64,000 nt of DNA, taken from Macrostomum hystrix. Lineage: Eukaryota; Platyhelminthes; Macrostomidae. This document shows positions 32,401 to 47,400 of the stretch, piece by piece (positions within the stretch are counted from its first letter, which is position 1; the number at the start of each line of letters is the position of its first letter). The notes beneath the pieces are model-generated. The model saw only the letters and a program-made list of their open reading frames with translations. It did not search any database and was not told where the DNA came from. The stretch covers positions 22,258,001 to 22,322,000 of the forward strand of contig CATNEN010000038.1 of assembly GCA_950097015.1 (NCBI GenBank), written 5' to 3'. The position numbers were made by a program, and so were the translations under genes.

Positions 32401-35400
32401 GAGACAGAGATAATGAGAGACAGAGATAATAAGAGACAGAGATAAAGAGAGACAGAGATAATAAGAGACAGAGATAATAAGAGACAGAGATAAAGAGAGA
32501 CAGAGATAATAAGAGACAGAGATAATTAGAGACAGAGATAATGAGAGACAGAGATAAAGAGAGACAGAGATAATAAGAGACAGAGATAATGAGAGACAGA
32601 GATAAAGAGAGACAGAGATAATAAGAGACAGAGATAATAAGAGACAGAGATAAAGAGAGAAGGAGATAAAGAGAGACAGAGATAAAGAGAGACAGAGATA
32701 AAGAGAGACAGAGATAATAAGAGACAGAGATAATAAGAGTCAGAGATAAAGAGAGACAGAGATAATAAGAGACAGAGATAATAAGAGACAGAGATAAAGA
32801 GAGACAGAGATAATAAGAGACAGAGATAATAAGAGACAGAGATAATGAGAGACAGAGATAAAGAGAGACAGAGATAATAAGAGACAGAGATAATGAGAGA
32901 CAGAGATAAAGAGAGACAGAGATAATAAGAGACAGAGATAATAAGAGACAGAGATAAAGAGAGACAGAGATAATAAGAGACAGAGATAATAAGAGACAGA
33001 GATAAAGAGAGACAGAGATAATAAGAGACAGAGATAATAAGAGACAGAGATAATAAGAGACAGAGATAATAAGAGACAGAGATAAAGAGAGACAGAGATA
33101 AAGAGAGACAGAGATAAAGAGAGACAGACATAAAGAGAGAAGGAGATAAAGAGAGACAGAGATAATAAGAGACAGAGATAAGGAGAGACAGAGATAAAGA
33201 GAGACAGACATAAAGAGAGAAGGAGATAAAGAGAGACAGAGATAATGAGAGACAGAGATAAAGAGAGACAGAGATAAAGAGAGACAGAGATAAAGAGAGA
33301 CAGAGATAAAGAGAGACAGAGATAAAGAGAGACAGAGATAATGAGAGACAGAGATAAAGAGAGAAGGAGATAAAGAGAGACAGAGATAAAGAGAGACAGA
33401 GATAATGAGAGACAGAGATAAAGAGAGACAGAGATAAAGAGAGACAGACATAAAGAGAGAAGGAGATAAAGAGAGACAGAGATAATAAGAGACAGAGATA
33501 AAGAGAGACAGAGATAAAGAGAGACAGAGATAAAGAGAGACAGAGATAAAGATAGACAGACATAAAGAGAGAAGGAGATAAAGAGAGACAGAGATAAAGA
33601 GAGACAGAGATAAAGAGAGACAGAGATAATGAGAGACAGAGATAATGAGAGACAGAGATAATAAGAGACAGAGATAATAAGAGACAGAGATAAAGAGAGA
33701 CAGAGATAATAAGAGACAGAGATAATAAGAGACAGAGATAAAGAGAGACAGAGATAATAAGAGACAGAGATAATAAGAGACAGAGATAAAGAGAGACAGA
33801 GATAATAAGAGACAGAGATAATAAGAGACAGAGATAATGAGAGACAGAGATAAAGAGAGACAGAGATAATAAGAGACAGAGATAATGAGAGACAGAGATA
33901 AAGAGAGACAGAGATAATAAGAGACAGAGATAAAGAGAGACAGAGATAAAGAGAGACAGAGATAATGAGAGACAGAGATAATAAGAGACAGAGATAATAA
34001 GAGACAGAGATAAAGAGAGACAGAGATAATAAGAGACAGAGATAATAAGAGACAGAGATAAAGAGAGACAGAGATAATAAGAGACAGAGATAATAAGAGA
34101 CAGAGATAAAGAGAGACAGAGATAATAAGAGACAGAGATAATAAGAGACAGAGATAATGAGAGACAGAGATAAAGAGAGACAGAGATAATAAGAGACAGA
34201 GATAATGAGAGACAGAGATAAAGAGAGACAGAGATAATAAGAGACAGAGATAATAAGAGACAGAGATAAAGAGAGACAGAGATAATAAGAGACAGAGATA
34301 ATAAGAGACAGAGATAATAAGAGACAGAGATAAAGAGAGACAGAGATAATAAGAGACAGAGATAATAAGAGACAGAGATAAAGAGAGACAGAGATAATAA
34401 GAGACAGAGATAATAAGAGACAGAGATAAAGAGAGACAGAGATAAAGAGAGACAGAGATAATGAGAGACAGAGATTAAGAGAGACAGAGATAAAGAGAGA
34501 CAGAGATAAATAGAGACAGAGATAATGAGAGACAGAGATAAAGAGAGACAGAGATAATAAGAGACAGAGATAATGAGAGACAGAGATAAAGAGAGACAGA
34601 GATAATAAGAGACAGAGATAAAGAGAGACAGAGATAAAGAGAGACAGAGATAATGAGAGACAGAGATAATAAGAGACAGAGATAATAAGAGACAGAGATA
34701 AAGAGAGACAGAGATAATAAGAGACAGAGATAATAAGAGACAGAGATAAAGAGAGACAGAGATAAAGAGAGACAGACATAAAGAGAGAAGGAGATAAAGA
34801 GAGACAGAGATAATGAGAGACAGAGATAAAGAGAGACAGAGATAATAAGAGACAGAGATAATAAGAGACAGAGATAAAGAGAGACAGAGATAATAAGAGA
34901 CAGAGATAATAAGAGACAGAGATAATAAGAGACAGAGATAATAAGAGACAGAGATAATAAGAGACAGAGATAAAGAGAGACAGAGATAATAAGAGACAGA
35001 GATAAAGAGAGAAGGAGATAAAGAGAGACAGAGATAAAGAGAGACAGAGATAATAAGAGACAGAGATAATGAGAGACAGAGATAAAGAGAGACAGAGATA
35101 ATAAGAGACAGAGATAATAAGAGACAGAGATAAAGAGAGAAGGAGATAAAGAGAGACAGAGATAAAGAGAGACAGAGATAAAGAGAGACAGAGATAATAA
35201 GAGACAGAGATAAAGAGAGACAGAGATAATGAGAGACAGAGATAATAAGAGACAGAGATAAAGAGAGACAGAGATAATAAGAGACAGAGATAATAAGAGA
35301 CAGAGATAAAGAGAGACAGAGATAATAAGAGACAGAGATAATAAGAGACAGAGATAATGAGAGACAGAGATAAAGAGAGACAGAGATAATAAGAGACAGA

Positions 35401-38400
35401 GATAATGAGAGACAGAGATAAAGAGAGACAGAGATAATAAGAGACAGAGATAATAAGAGACAGAGATAAAGAGAGAAGGAGATAAAGAGAGACAGAGATA
35501 AAGAGAGACAGAGATAAAGAGAGACAGAGATAATAAGAGACAGAGATAATAAGAGTCAGAGATAAAGAGAGACAGAGATAATAAGAGACAGAGATAATAA
35601 GAGACAGAGATAAAGAGAGACAGAGATAATAAGAGACAGAGATAATGAGAGACAGAGATAAAGAGAGACAGAGATAATAAGAGACAGAGATAATGAGAGA
35701 CAGAGATAAAGAGAGACAGAGATAATAAGAGACAGAGATAATAAGAGACAGAGATAAAGAGAGACAGAGATAATAAGAGACAGAGATAATAAGAGACAGA
35801 GATAAAGAGAGACAGAGATAATAAGAGACAGAGATAATAAGAGACAGAGATAATAAGAGACAGAGATAATAAGAGACAGAGATAAAGAGAGACAGAGATA
35901 AAGAGAGACAGAGATAAAGAGAGACAGAGATAAAGAGAGACAGAGATAAAGAGAGACAGAGATAAAGAGAGACAGAGACAAAGAGAGACAGAGATAAAGA
36001 GAGACAGACATAAAGAGAGAAGGAGATAAAGAGAGACAGAGATAATGAGAGACAGAGATAAAGAGAGACAGAGATAAAGAGAGACAGAGATAAAGAGAGA
36101 CAGAGATAAAGAGAGACAGAGATAAAGAGAGACAGAGATAATGAGAGACAGAGATAAAGAGAGAAGGAGATAAAGAGAGACAGAGATAAAGAGAGACAGA
36201 GATAATGAGAGACAGAGATAAAGAGAGACAGAGATAAAGAGAGACAGACATAAAGAGAGAAGGAGATAAAGAGAGACAGAGATAATAAGAGACAGAGATA
36301 AAGAGAGACAGAGATAAAGAGAGACAGAGATAAAGAGAGACAGAGATAAAGATAGACAGACATAAAGAGAGAAGGAGATAAAGAGAGACAGAGATAAAGA
36401 GAGACAGAGATAAAGAGGGACAGAGATAATGAGAGACAGAGATAATGAGAGACAGAGATAATGAGAGACAGAGATAAAGAGAGACAGAGATAAAGAGAGA
36501 CAGAGATAAAGAGAGACAGAGATAAAGAGAGAAGGAGATAAAGAGAGACAGAGATAAAGAGAGACAGAGATAAAGAGAGACAGACATAAAGAGAGAAGGA
36601 GATAAAGAGAGACAGAGATAATAAGAGACAGAGATAATAAGAGACAGAGATAAAGAGAGACAGAGATAAAGAGAGACAGAGATAAAGAGAGACAGAGATA
36701 ATGAGAGACAGAGATAATAAGAGACAGAGATAATAAGAGACAGAGATAAAGAGAGACAGAGATAATAAGAGACAGAGATAATAAGAGACAGAGATAAAGA
36801 GAGACAGAGATAATAAGAGACAGAGATAATAAGAGACAGAGATAAAGAGAGACAGAGATAATAAGAGACAGAGATAATAAGAGACAGAGATAATGAGAGA
36901 CAGAGATAAAGAGAGACAGAGATAATAAGAGACAGAGATAATAAGAGACAGAGATAAAGAGAGACAGAGATAATAAGAGACAGAGATAATAAGAGACAGA
37001 GATAAAGAGAGACAGAGATAATAAGAGACAGAGATAATAAGAGACAGAGATAATGAGAGACAGAGATAAAGAGAGACAGAGATAATAAGAGACAGAGATA
37101 ATGAGAGACAGAGATAAAGAGAGACAGAGATAATAAGAGACAGAGATAATAAGAGACAGAGATAAAGAGACAGAGATAATAAGAGACAGAGATAATAAGA
37201 GACAGAGATAATAAGAGACAGAGATAAAGAGAGACAGAGATAATAAGAGACAGAGATAATAAGAGACAGAGATAAAGAGAGACAGAGATAATAAGAGACA
37301 GAGATAATAAGAGACAGAGATAATAAGAGACAGAGATAAAGAGAGACAGAGATAATAAGAGACAGAGATAATAAGAGACAGAGATAAAGAGAGACAGAGA
37401 TAAAGAGAGACAGACATAAAGAGAGAAGGAGATAAAGAGAGACAGAGATAATGAGAGACAGAGATAAAGAGAGACAGAGATAATAAGAGACAGAGATAAT
37501 AAGAGACAGAGATAAAGAGAGACAGAGATAATAAGAGACAGAGATAATAAGAGACAGAGATAATAAGAGACAGAGATAATAAGAGACAGAGATAATAAGA
37601 GACAGAGATAAAGAGAGACAGAGATAATAAGAGACAGAGATAAAGAGAGAAGGAGATAAAGAGAGACAGAGATAAAGAGAGACAGAGATAATAAGAGACA
37701 GAGATAATGAGAGACAGAGATAAAGAGAGACAGAGATAATAAGAGACAGAGATAATAAGAGACAGAGATAAAGAGAGAAGGAGATAAAGAGAGACAGAGA
37801 TAAAGAGAGACAGAGATAAAGAGAGACAGAGATAATAAGAGACAGAGATAAAGAGAGACAGAGATAATGAGAGACAGAGATAATAAGAGACAGAGATAAA
37901 GAGAGACAGAGATAATAAGAGACAGAGATAATAAGAGACAGAGATAAAGAGAGACAGAGATAATAAGAGACAGAGATAATAAGAGACAGAGATAATGAGA
38001 GACAGAGATAAAGAGAGACAGAGATAATAAGAGACAGAGATAATGAGAGACAGAGATAAAGAGAGACAGAGATAATAAGAGACAGAGATAATAAGAGACA
38101 GAGATAAAGAGAGAAGGAGATAAAGAGAGACAGAGATAAAGAGAGACAGAGATAAAGAGAGACAGAGATAATAAGAGACAGAGATAATAAGAGTCAGAGA
38201 TAAAGAGAGACAGAGATAATAAGAGACAGAGATAATAAGAGACAGAGATAAAGAGAGACAGAGATAATAAGAGACAGAGATAATGAGAGACAGAGATAAA
38301 GAGAGACAGAGATAATAAGAGACAGAGATAATGAGAGACAGAGATAAAGAGAGACAGAGATAATAAGAGACAGAGATAATAAGAGACAGAGATAAAGAGA

Positions 38401-41400
38401 GACAGAGATAATAAGAGACAGAGATAATAAGAGACAGAGATAAAGAGAGACAGAGATAATAAGAGACAGAGATAATAAGAGACAGAGATAATAAGAGACA
38501 GAGATAATAAGAGACAGAGATAAAGAGAGACAGAGATAAAGAGAGACAGAGATAAAGAGAGACAGAGATAAAGAGAGACAGAGATAAAGAGAGACAGAGA
38601 TAAAGAGAGACAGAGACAAAGAGAGACAGAGATAAAGAGAGACAGACATAAAGAGAGAAGGAGATAAAGAGAGACAGAGATAATGAGAGACAGAGATAAA
38701 GAGAGACAGAGATAAAGAGAGACAGAGATAAAGAGAGACAGAGATAAAGAGAGACAGAGATAAAGAGAGACAGAGATAATGAGAGACAGAGATAAAGAGA
38801 GAAGGAGATAAAGAGAGACAGAGATAAAGAGAGACAGAGATAATGAGAGACAGAGATAAAGAGAGACAGAGATAAAGAGAGACAGACATAAAGAGAGAAG
38901 GAGATAAAGAGAGACAGAGATAATAAGAGACAGAGATAAAGAGAGACAGAGATAAAGAGAGACAGAGATAAAGAGAGACAGAGATAAAGATAGACAGACA
39001 TAAAGAGAGAAGGAGATAAAGAGAGACAGAGATAAAGAGAGACAGAGATAAAGAGGGACAGAGATAATGAGAGACAGAGATAATGAGAGACAGAGATAAT
39101 GAGAGACAGAGATAAAGAGAGACAGAGATAAAGAGAGACAGAGATAAAGAGAGACAGAGATAAAGAGAGAAGGAGATAAAGAGAGACAGAGATAAAGAGA
39201 GACAGAGATAAAGAGAGACAGACATAAAGAGAGAAGGAGATAAAGAGAGACAGAGATAATAAGAGACAGAGATAATAAGAGACAGAGATAAAGAGAGACA
39301 GAGATAAAGAGAGACAGAGATAAAGAGAGACAGAGATAATGAGAGACAGAGATAATAAGAGACAGAGATAATAAGAGACAGAGATAAAGAGAGACAGAGA
39401 TAATAAGAGACAGAGATAATAAGAGACAGAGATAAAGAGAGACAGAGATAATAAGAGACAGAGATAATAAGAGACAGAGATAAAGAGAGACAGAGATAAT
39501 AAGAGACAGAGATAATAAGAGACAGAGATAATGAGAGACAGAGATAAAGAGAGACAGAGATAATAAGAGACAGAGATAATAAGAGACAGAGATAAAGAGA
39601 GACAGAGATAATAAGAGACAGAGATAATAAGAGACAGAGATAAAGAGAGACAGAGATAATAAGAGACAGAGATAATAAGAGACAGAGATAATGAGAGACA
39701 GAGATAAAGAGAGACAGAGATAATAAGAGACAGAGATAATGAGAGACAGAGATAAAGAGAGACAGAGATAATAAGAGACAGAGATAATAAGAGACAGAGA
39801 TAAAGAGACAGAGATAATAAGAGACAGAGATAATAAGAGACAGAGATAATAAGAGACAGAGATAAAGAGAGACAGAGATAATAAGAGACAGAGATAATAA
39901 GAGACAGAGATAAAGAGAGACAGAGATAATAAGAGACAGAGATAATAAGAGACAGAGATAAAGAGAGACAGAGATAAAGAGAGACAGAGATAATGAGAGA
40001 CAGAGATTAAGAGAGACAGAGATAAAGAGAGACAGAGATAAATAGAGACAGAGATAATGAGAGACAGAGATAAAGAGAGACAGAGATAATAAGAGACAGA
40101 GATAATGAGAGACAGAGATAAAGAGAGACAGAGATAATAAGAGACAGAGATAAAGAGAGACAGAGATAAAGAGAGACAGAGATAATGAGAGACAGAGATA
40201 ATAAGAGACAGAGATAATAAGAGACAGAGATAAAGAGAGACAGAGATAATAAGAGACAGAGATAATAAGAGACAGAGATAAAGAGAGACAGAGATAATAA
40301 GAGACAGAGATAATAAGAGACAGAGATAATAAGAGACAGAGATAAAGAGAGACAGAGATAATAAGAGACAGAGATAATAAGAGACAGAGATAAAGAGAGA
40401 CAGAGATAAAGAGAGACAGACATAAAGAGAGAAGGAGATAAAGAGAGACAGAGATAATGAGAGACAGAGATAAAGAGAGACAGAGATAATAAGAGACAGA
40501 GATAATAAGAGACAGAGATAAAGAGAGACAGAGATAATAAGAGACAGAGATAATAAGAGACAGAGATAATAAGAGACAGAGATAATAAGAGACAGAGATA
40601 ATAAGAGACAGAGATAAAGAGAGACAGAGATAATAAGAGACAGAGATAAAGAGAGAAGGAGATAAAGAGAGACAGAGATAAAGAGAGACAGAGATAATAA
40701 GAGACAGAGATAATGAGAGACAGAGATAAAGAGAGACAGAGATAATAAGAGACAGAGATAATAAGAGACAGAGATAAAGAGAGAAGGAGATAAAGAGAGA
40801 CAGAGATAAAGAGAGACAGAGATAAAGAGAGACAGAGATAATAAGAGACAGAGATAAAGAGAGACAGAGATAATGAGAGACAGAGATAATAAGAGACAGA
40901 GATAAAGAGAGACAGAGATAATAAGAGACAGAGATAATAAGAGACAGAGATAAAGAGAGACAGAGATAATAAGAGACAGAGATAATAAGAGACAGAGATA
41001 ATGAGAGACAGAGATAAAGAGAGACAGAGATAATAAGAGACAGAGATAATGAGAGACAGAGATAAAGAGAGACAGAGATAATAAGAGACAGAGATAATAA
41101 GAGACAGAGATAAAGAGAGAAGGAGATAAAGAGAGACAGAGATAAAGAGAGACAGAGATAAAGAGAGACAGAGATAATAAGAGACAGAGATAATAAGAGT
41201 CAGAGATAAAGAGAGACAGAGATAATAAGAGACAGAGATAATAAGAGACAGAGATAAAGAGAGACAGAGATAATAAGAGACAGAGATAATGAGAGACAGA
41301 GATAAAGAGAGACAGAGATAATAAGAGACAGAGATAATGAGAGACAGAGATAAAGAGAGACAGAGATAATAAGAGACAGAGATAATAAGAGACAGAGATA

Positions 41401-44400
41401 AAGAGAGACAGAGATAATAAGAGACAGAGATAATAAGAGACAGAGATAAAGAGAGACAGAGATAATAAGAGACAGAGATAATAAGAGACAGAGATAATAA
41501 GAGACAGAGATAATAAGAGACAGAGATAAAGAGAGACAGAGATAAAGAGAGACAGAGATAAAGAGAGACAGAGATAAAGAGAGACAGAGATAAAGAGAGA
41601 CAGAGATAAAGAGAGACAGAGACAAAGAGAGACAGAGATAAAGAGAGACAGACATAAAGAGAGAAGGAGATAAAGAGAGACAGAGATAATGAGAGACAGA
41701 GATAAAGAGAGACAGAGATAAAGAGAGACAGAGATAAAGAGAGACAGAGATAAAGAGAGACAGAGATAAAGAGAGACAGAGATAATGAGAGACAGAGATA
41801 AAGAGAGAAGGAGATAAAGAGAGACAGAGATAAAGAGAGACAGAGATAATGAGAGACAGAGATAAAGAGAGACAGAGATAAAGAGAGACAGACATAAAGA
41901 GAGAAGGAGATAAAGAGAGACAGAGATAATAAGAGACAGAGATAAAGAGAGACAGAGATAAAGAGAGACAGAGATAAAGAGAGACAGAGATAAAGATAGA
42001 CAGACATAAAGAGAGAAGGAGATAAAGAGAGACAGAGATAAAGAGAGACAGAGATAAAGAGGGACAGAGATAATGAGAGACAGAGATAATGAGAGACAGA
42101 GATAATGAGAGACAGAGATAAAGAGAGACAGAGATAAAGAGAGACAGAGATAAAGAGAGACAGAGATAAAGAGAGAAGGAGATAAAGAGAGACAGAGATA
42201 AAGAGAGACAGAGATAAAGAGAGACAGACATAAAGAGAGAAGGAGATAAAGAGAGACAGAGATAATAAGAGACAGAGATAATAAGAGACAGAGATAAAGA
42301 GAGACAGAGATAAAGAGAGACAGAGATAAAGAGAGACAGAGATAATGAGAGACAGAGATAATAAGAGACAGAGATAATAAGAGACAGAGATAAAGAGAGA
42401 CAGAGATAATAAGAGACAGAGATAATAAGAGACAGAGATAATAAGAGACAGAGATAAAGAGAGACAGAGATAAAGAGAGACAGACATAAAGAGAGAAGGA
42501 GATAAAGAGAGACAGAGATAATGAGAGACAGAGATAAAGAGAGACAGAGATAATAAGAGACAGAGATAATAAGAGACAGAGATAAAGAGAGACAGAGATA
42601 ATAAGAGACAGAGATAATAAGAGACAGAGATAATAAGAGACAGAGATAATAAGAGACAGAGATAATAAGAGACAGAGATAAAGAGAGACAGAGATAATAA
42701 GAGACAGAGATAAAGAGAGAAGGAGATAAAGAGAGACAGAGATAAAGAGAGACAGAGATAATAAGAGACAGAGATAATGAGAGACAGAGATAAAGAGAGA
42801 CAGAGATAATAAGAGACAGAGATAATAAGAGACAGAGATAAAGAGAGAAGGAGATAAAGAGAGACAGAGATAAAGAGAGACAGAGATAAAGAGAGACAGA
42901 GATAATAAGAGACAGAGATAAAGAGAGACAGAGATAATGAGAGACAGAGATAATAAGAGACAGAGATAAAGAGAGACAGAGATAATAAGAGACAGAGATA
43001 ATAAGAGACAGAGATAAAGAGAGACAGAGATAATAAGAGACAGAGATAATAAGAGACAGAGATAATGAGAGACAGAGATAAAGAGAGACAGAGATAATAA
43101 GAGACAGAGATAATGAGAGACAGAGATAAAGAGAGACAGAGATAATAAGAGACAGAGATAATAAGAGACAGAGATAAAGAGAGAAGGAGATAAAGAGAGA
43201 CAGAGATAAAGAGAGACAGAGATAAAGAGAGACAGAGATAATAAGAGACAGAGATAATAAGAGTCAGAGATAAAGAGAGACAGAGATAATAAGAGACAGA
43301 GATAATAAGAGACAGAGATAAAGAGAGACAGAGATAATAAGAGACAGAGATAATGAGAGACAGAGATAAAGAGAGACAGAGATAATAAGAGACAGAGATA
43401 ATGAGAGACAGAGATAAAGAGAGACAGAGATAATAAGAGACAGAGATAATAAGAGACAGAGATAAAGAGAGACAGAGATAATAAGAGACAGAGATAATAA
43501 GAGACAGAGATAAAGAGAGACAGAGATAATAAGAGACAGAGATAATAAGAGACAGAGATAATAAGAGACAGAGATAATAAGAGACAGAGATAAAGAGAGA
43601 CAGAGATAAAGAGAGACAGAGATAAAGAGAGACAGAGATAAAGAGAGACAGAGATAAAGAGAGACAGAGATAAAGAGAGACAGAGACAAAGAGAGACAGA
43701 GATAAAGAGAGACAGACATAAAGAGAGAAGGAGATAAAGAGAGACAGAGATAATGAGAGACAGAGATAAAGAGAGACAGAGATAAAGAGAGACAGAGATA
43801 AAGAGAGACAGAGATAAAGAGAGACAGAGATAAAGAGAGACAGAGATAATGAGAGACAGAGATAAAGAGAGAAGGAGATAAAGAGAGACAGAGATAAAGA
43901 GAGACAGAGATAATGAGAGACAGAGATAAAGAGAGACAGAGATAAAGAGAGACAGACATAAAGAGAGAAGGAGATAAAGAGAGACAGAGATAATAAGAGA
44001 CAGAGATAAAGAGAGACAGAGATAAAGAGAGACAGAGATAAAGAGAGACAGAGATAAAGATAGACAGACATAAAGAGAGAAGGAGATAAAGAGAGACAGA
44101 GATAAAGAGAGACAGAGATAAAGAGGGACAGAGATAATGAGAGACAGAGATAATGAGAGACAGAGATAATGAGAGACAGAGATAAAGAGAGACAGAGATA
44201 AAGAGAGACAGAGATAAAGAGAGACAGAGATAAAGAGAGAAGGAGATAAAGAGAGACAGAGATAAAGAGAGACAGAGATAAAGAGAGACAGACATAAAGA
44301 GAGAAGGAGATAAAGAGAGACAGAGATAATAAGAGACAGAGATAATAAGAGACAGAGATAAAGAGAGACAGAGATAAAGAGAGACAGAGATAAAGAGAGA

Positions 44401-47400
44401 CAGAGATAATGAGAGACAGAGATAATAAGAGACAGAGATAATAAGAGACAGAGATAAAGAGAGACAGAGATAATAAGAGACAGAGATAATAAGAGACAGA
44501 GATAAAGAGAGACAGAGATAATAAGAGACAGAGATAATAAGAGACAGAGATAAAGAGAGACAGAGATAATAAGAGACAGAGATAATAAGAGACAGAGATA
44601 ATGAGAGACAGAGATAAAGAGAGACAGAGATAATAAGAGACAGAGATAATAAGAGACAGAGATAAAGAGAGACAGAGATAATAAGAGACAGAGATAATAA
44701 GAGACAGAGATAAAGAGAGACAGAGATAATAAGAGACAGAGATAATAAGAGACAGAGATAATGAGAGACAGAGATAAAGAGAGACAGAGATAATAAGAGA
44801 CAGAGATAATGAGAGACAGAGATAAAGAGAGACAGAGATAATAAGAGACAGAGATAATAAGAGACAGAGATAAAGAGAGACAGAGATAAAGAGAGACAGA
44901 CATAAAGAGAGAAGGAGATAAAGAGAGACAGAGATAATGAGAGACAGAGATAATAAGAGACAGAGATAATAAGAGACAGAGATAAAGAGAGACAGAGATA
45001 ATAAGAGACAGAGATAAAGAGAGAAGGAGATAAAGAGAGACAGAGATAAAGAGAGACAGAGATAATAAGAGACAGAGATAATGAGAGACAGAGATAAAGA
45101 GAGACAGAGATAATAAGAGACAGAGATAATAAGAGACAGAGATAAAGAGAGAAGGAGATAAAGAGAGACAGAGATAAAGAGAGACAGAGATAAAGAGAGA
45201 CAGAGATAATAAGAGACAGAGATAAAGAGAGACAGAGATAATGAGAGACAGAGATAATAAGAGACAGAGATAAAGAGAGACAGAGATAATAAGAGACAGA
45301 GATAAGAAGAGACAGAGATAAAGAGAGACAGAGATAATAAGAGACAGAGATAATAAGAGACAGAGATAATGAGAGACAGAGATAAAGAGAGACAGAGATA
45401 ATAAGAGACAGAGATAATGAGAGACAGAGATAAAGAGAGACAGAGATAATAAGAGACAGAGATAATAAGAGACAGAGATAAAGAGAGAAGGAGATAAAGA
45501 GAGACAGAGATAAAGAGAGACAGAGATAAAGAGAGACAGAGATAATAAGAGACAGAGATAATAAGAGTCAGAGATAAAGAGAGACAGAGATAATAAGAGA
45601 CAGAGATAATAAGAGACAGAGATAAAGAGAGACAGAGATAATAAGAGACAGAGATAATGAGAGACAGAGATAAAGAGAGACAGAGATAATAAGAGACAGA
45701 GATAATGAGAGACAGAGATAAAGAGAGACAGAGATAATAAGAGACAGAGATAATAAGAGACAGAGATAAAGAGAGACAGAGATAATAAGAGACAGAGATA
45801 ATAAGAGACAGAGATAAAGAGAGACAGAGATAATAAGAGACAGAGATAATAAGAGACAGAGATAATAAGAGACAGAGATAATAAGAGACAGAGATAAAGA
45901 GAGACAGAGATAAAGAGAGACAGAGATAAAGAGAGACAGAGATAAAGAGAGACAGAGATAAAGAGAGACAGAGATAAAGAGAGACAGAGACAAAGAGAGA
46001 CAGAGATAAAGAGAGACAGACATAAAGAGAGAAGGAGATAAAGAGAGACAGAGATAATGAGAGACAGAGATAAAGAGAGACAGAGATAAAGAGAGACAGA
46101 GATAAAGAGAGACAGAGATAAAGAGAGACAGAGATAAAGAGAGACAGAGATAATGAGAGACAGAGATAAAGAGAGAAGGAGATAAAGAGAGACAGAGATA
46201 AAGAGAGACAGAGATAATGAGAGACAGAGATAAAGAGAGACAGAGATAAAGAGAGACAGACATAAAGAGAGAAGGAGATAAAGAGAGACAGAGATAATAA
46301 GAGACAGAGATAAAGAGAGACAGAGATAAAGAGAGACAGAGATAAAGAGAGACAGAGATAAAGATAGACAGACATAAAGAGAGAAGGAGATAAAGAGAGA
46401 CAGAGATAAAGAGAGACAGAGATAAAGAGGGACAGAGATAATGAGAGACAGAGATAATGAGAGACAGAGATAATGAGAGACAGAGATAAAGAGAGACAGA
46501 GATAAAGAGAGACAGAGATAAAGAGAGACAGAGATAAAGAGATAAGGAGATAAAGAGAGACAGAGATAAAGAGAGACAGAGATAAAGAGAGACAGACATA
46601 AAGAGAGAAGGAGATAAAGAGAGACAGAGATAATAAGAGACAGAGATAATAAGAGACAGAGATAAAGAGAGACAGAGATAAAGAGAGACAGAGATAAAGA
46701 GAGACAGAGATAATGAGAGACAGAGATAATAAGAGACAGAGATAATAAGAGACAGAGATAAAGAGAGACAGAGATAATAAGAGACAGAGATAATAAGAGA
46801 CAGAGATAAAGAGAGACAGAGATAATAAGAGACAGAGATAATAAGAGACAGAGATAAAGAGAGACAGAGATAATAAGAGACAGAGATAATAAGAGACAGA
46901 GATAATGAGAGACAGAGATAAAGAGAGACAGAGATAATAAGAGACAGAGATAATAAGAGACAGAGATAAAGAGAGACAGAGATAATAAGAGACAGAGATA
47001 ATAAGAGACAGAGATAAAGAGAGACAGAGATAATAAGAGACAGAGATAATAAGAGACAGAGATAATGAGAGACAGAGATAAAGAGAGACAGAGATAATAA
47101 GAGACAGAGATAATGAGAGACAGAGATAAAGAGAGACAGAGATAATAAGAGACAGAGATAATAAGAGACAGAGATAAAGAGACAGAGATAATAAGAGACA
47201 GAGATAATAAGAGACAGAGATAATAAGAGACAGAGATAAAGAGAGACAGAGATAATAAGAGACAGAGATAATAAGAGACAGAGATAAAGAGAGACAGAGA
47301 TAATAAGAGACAGAGATAATAAGAGACAGAGATAAAGAGAGACAGAGATAAAGAGAGACAGAGATAATGAGAGACAGAGATTAAGAGAGACAGAGATAAA

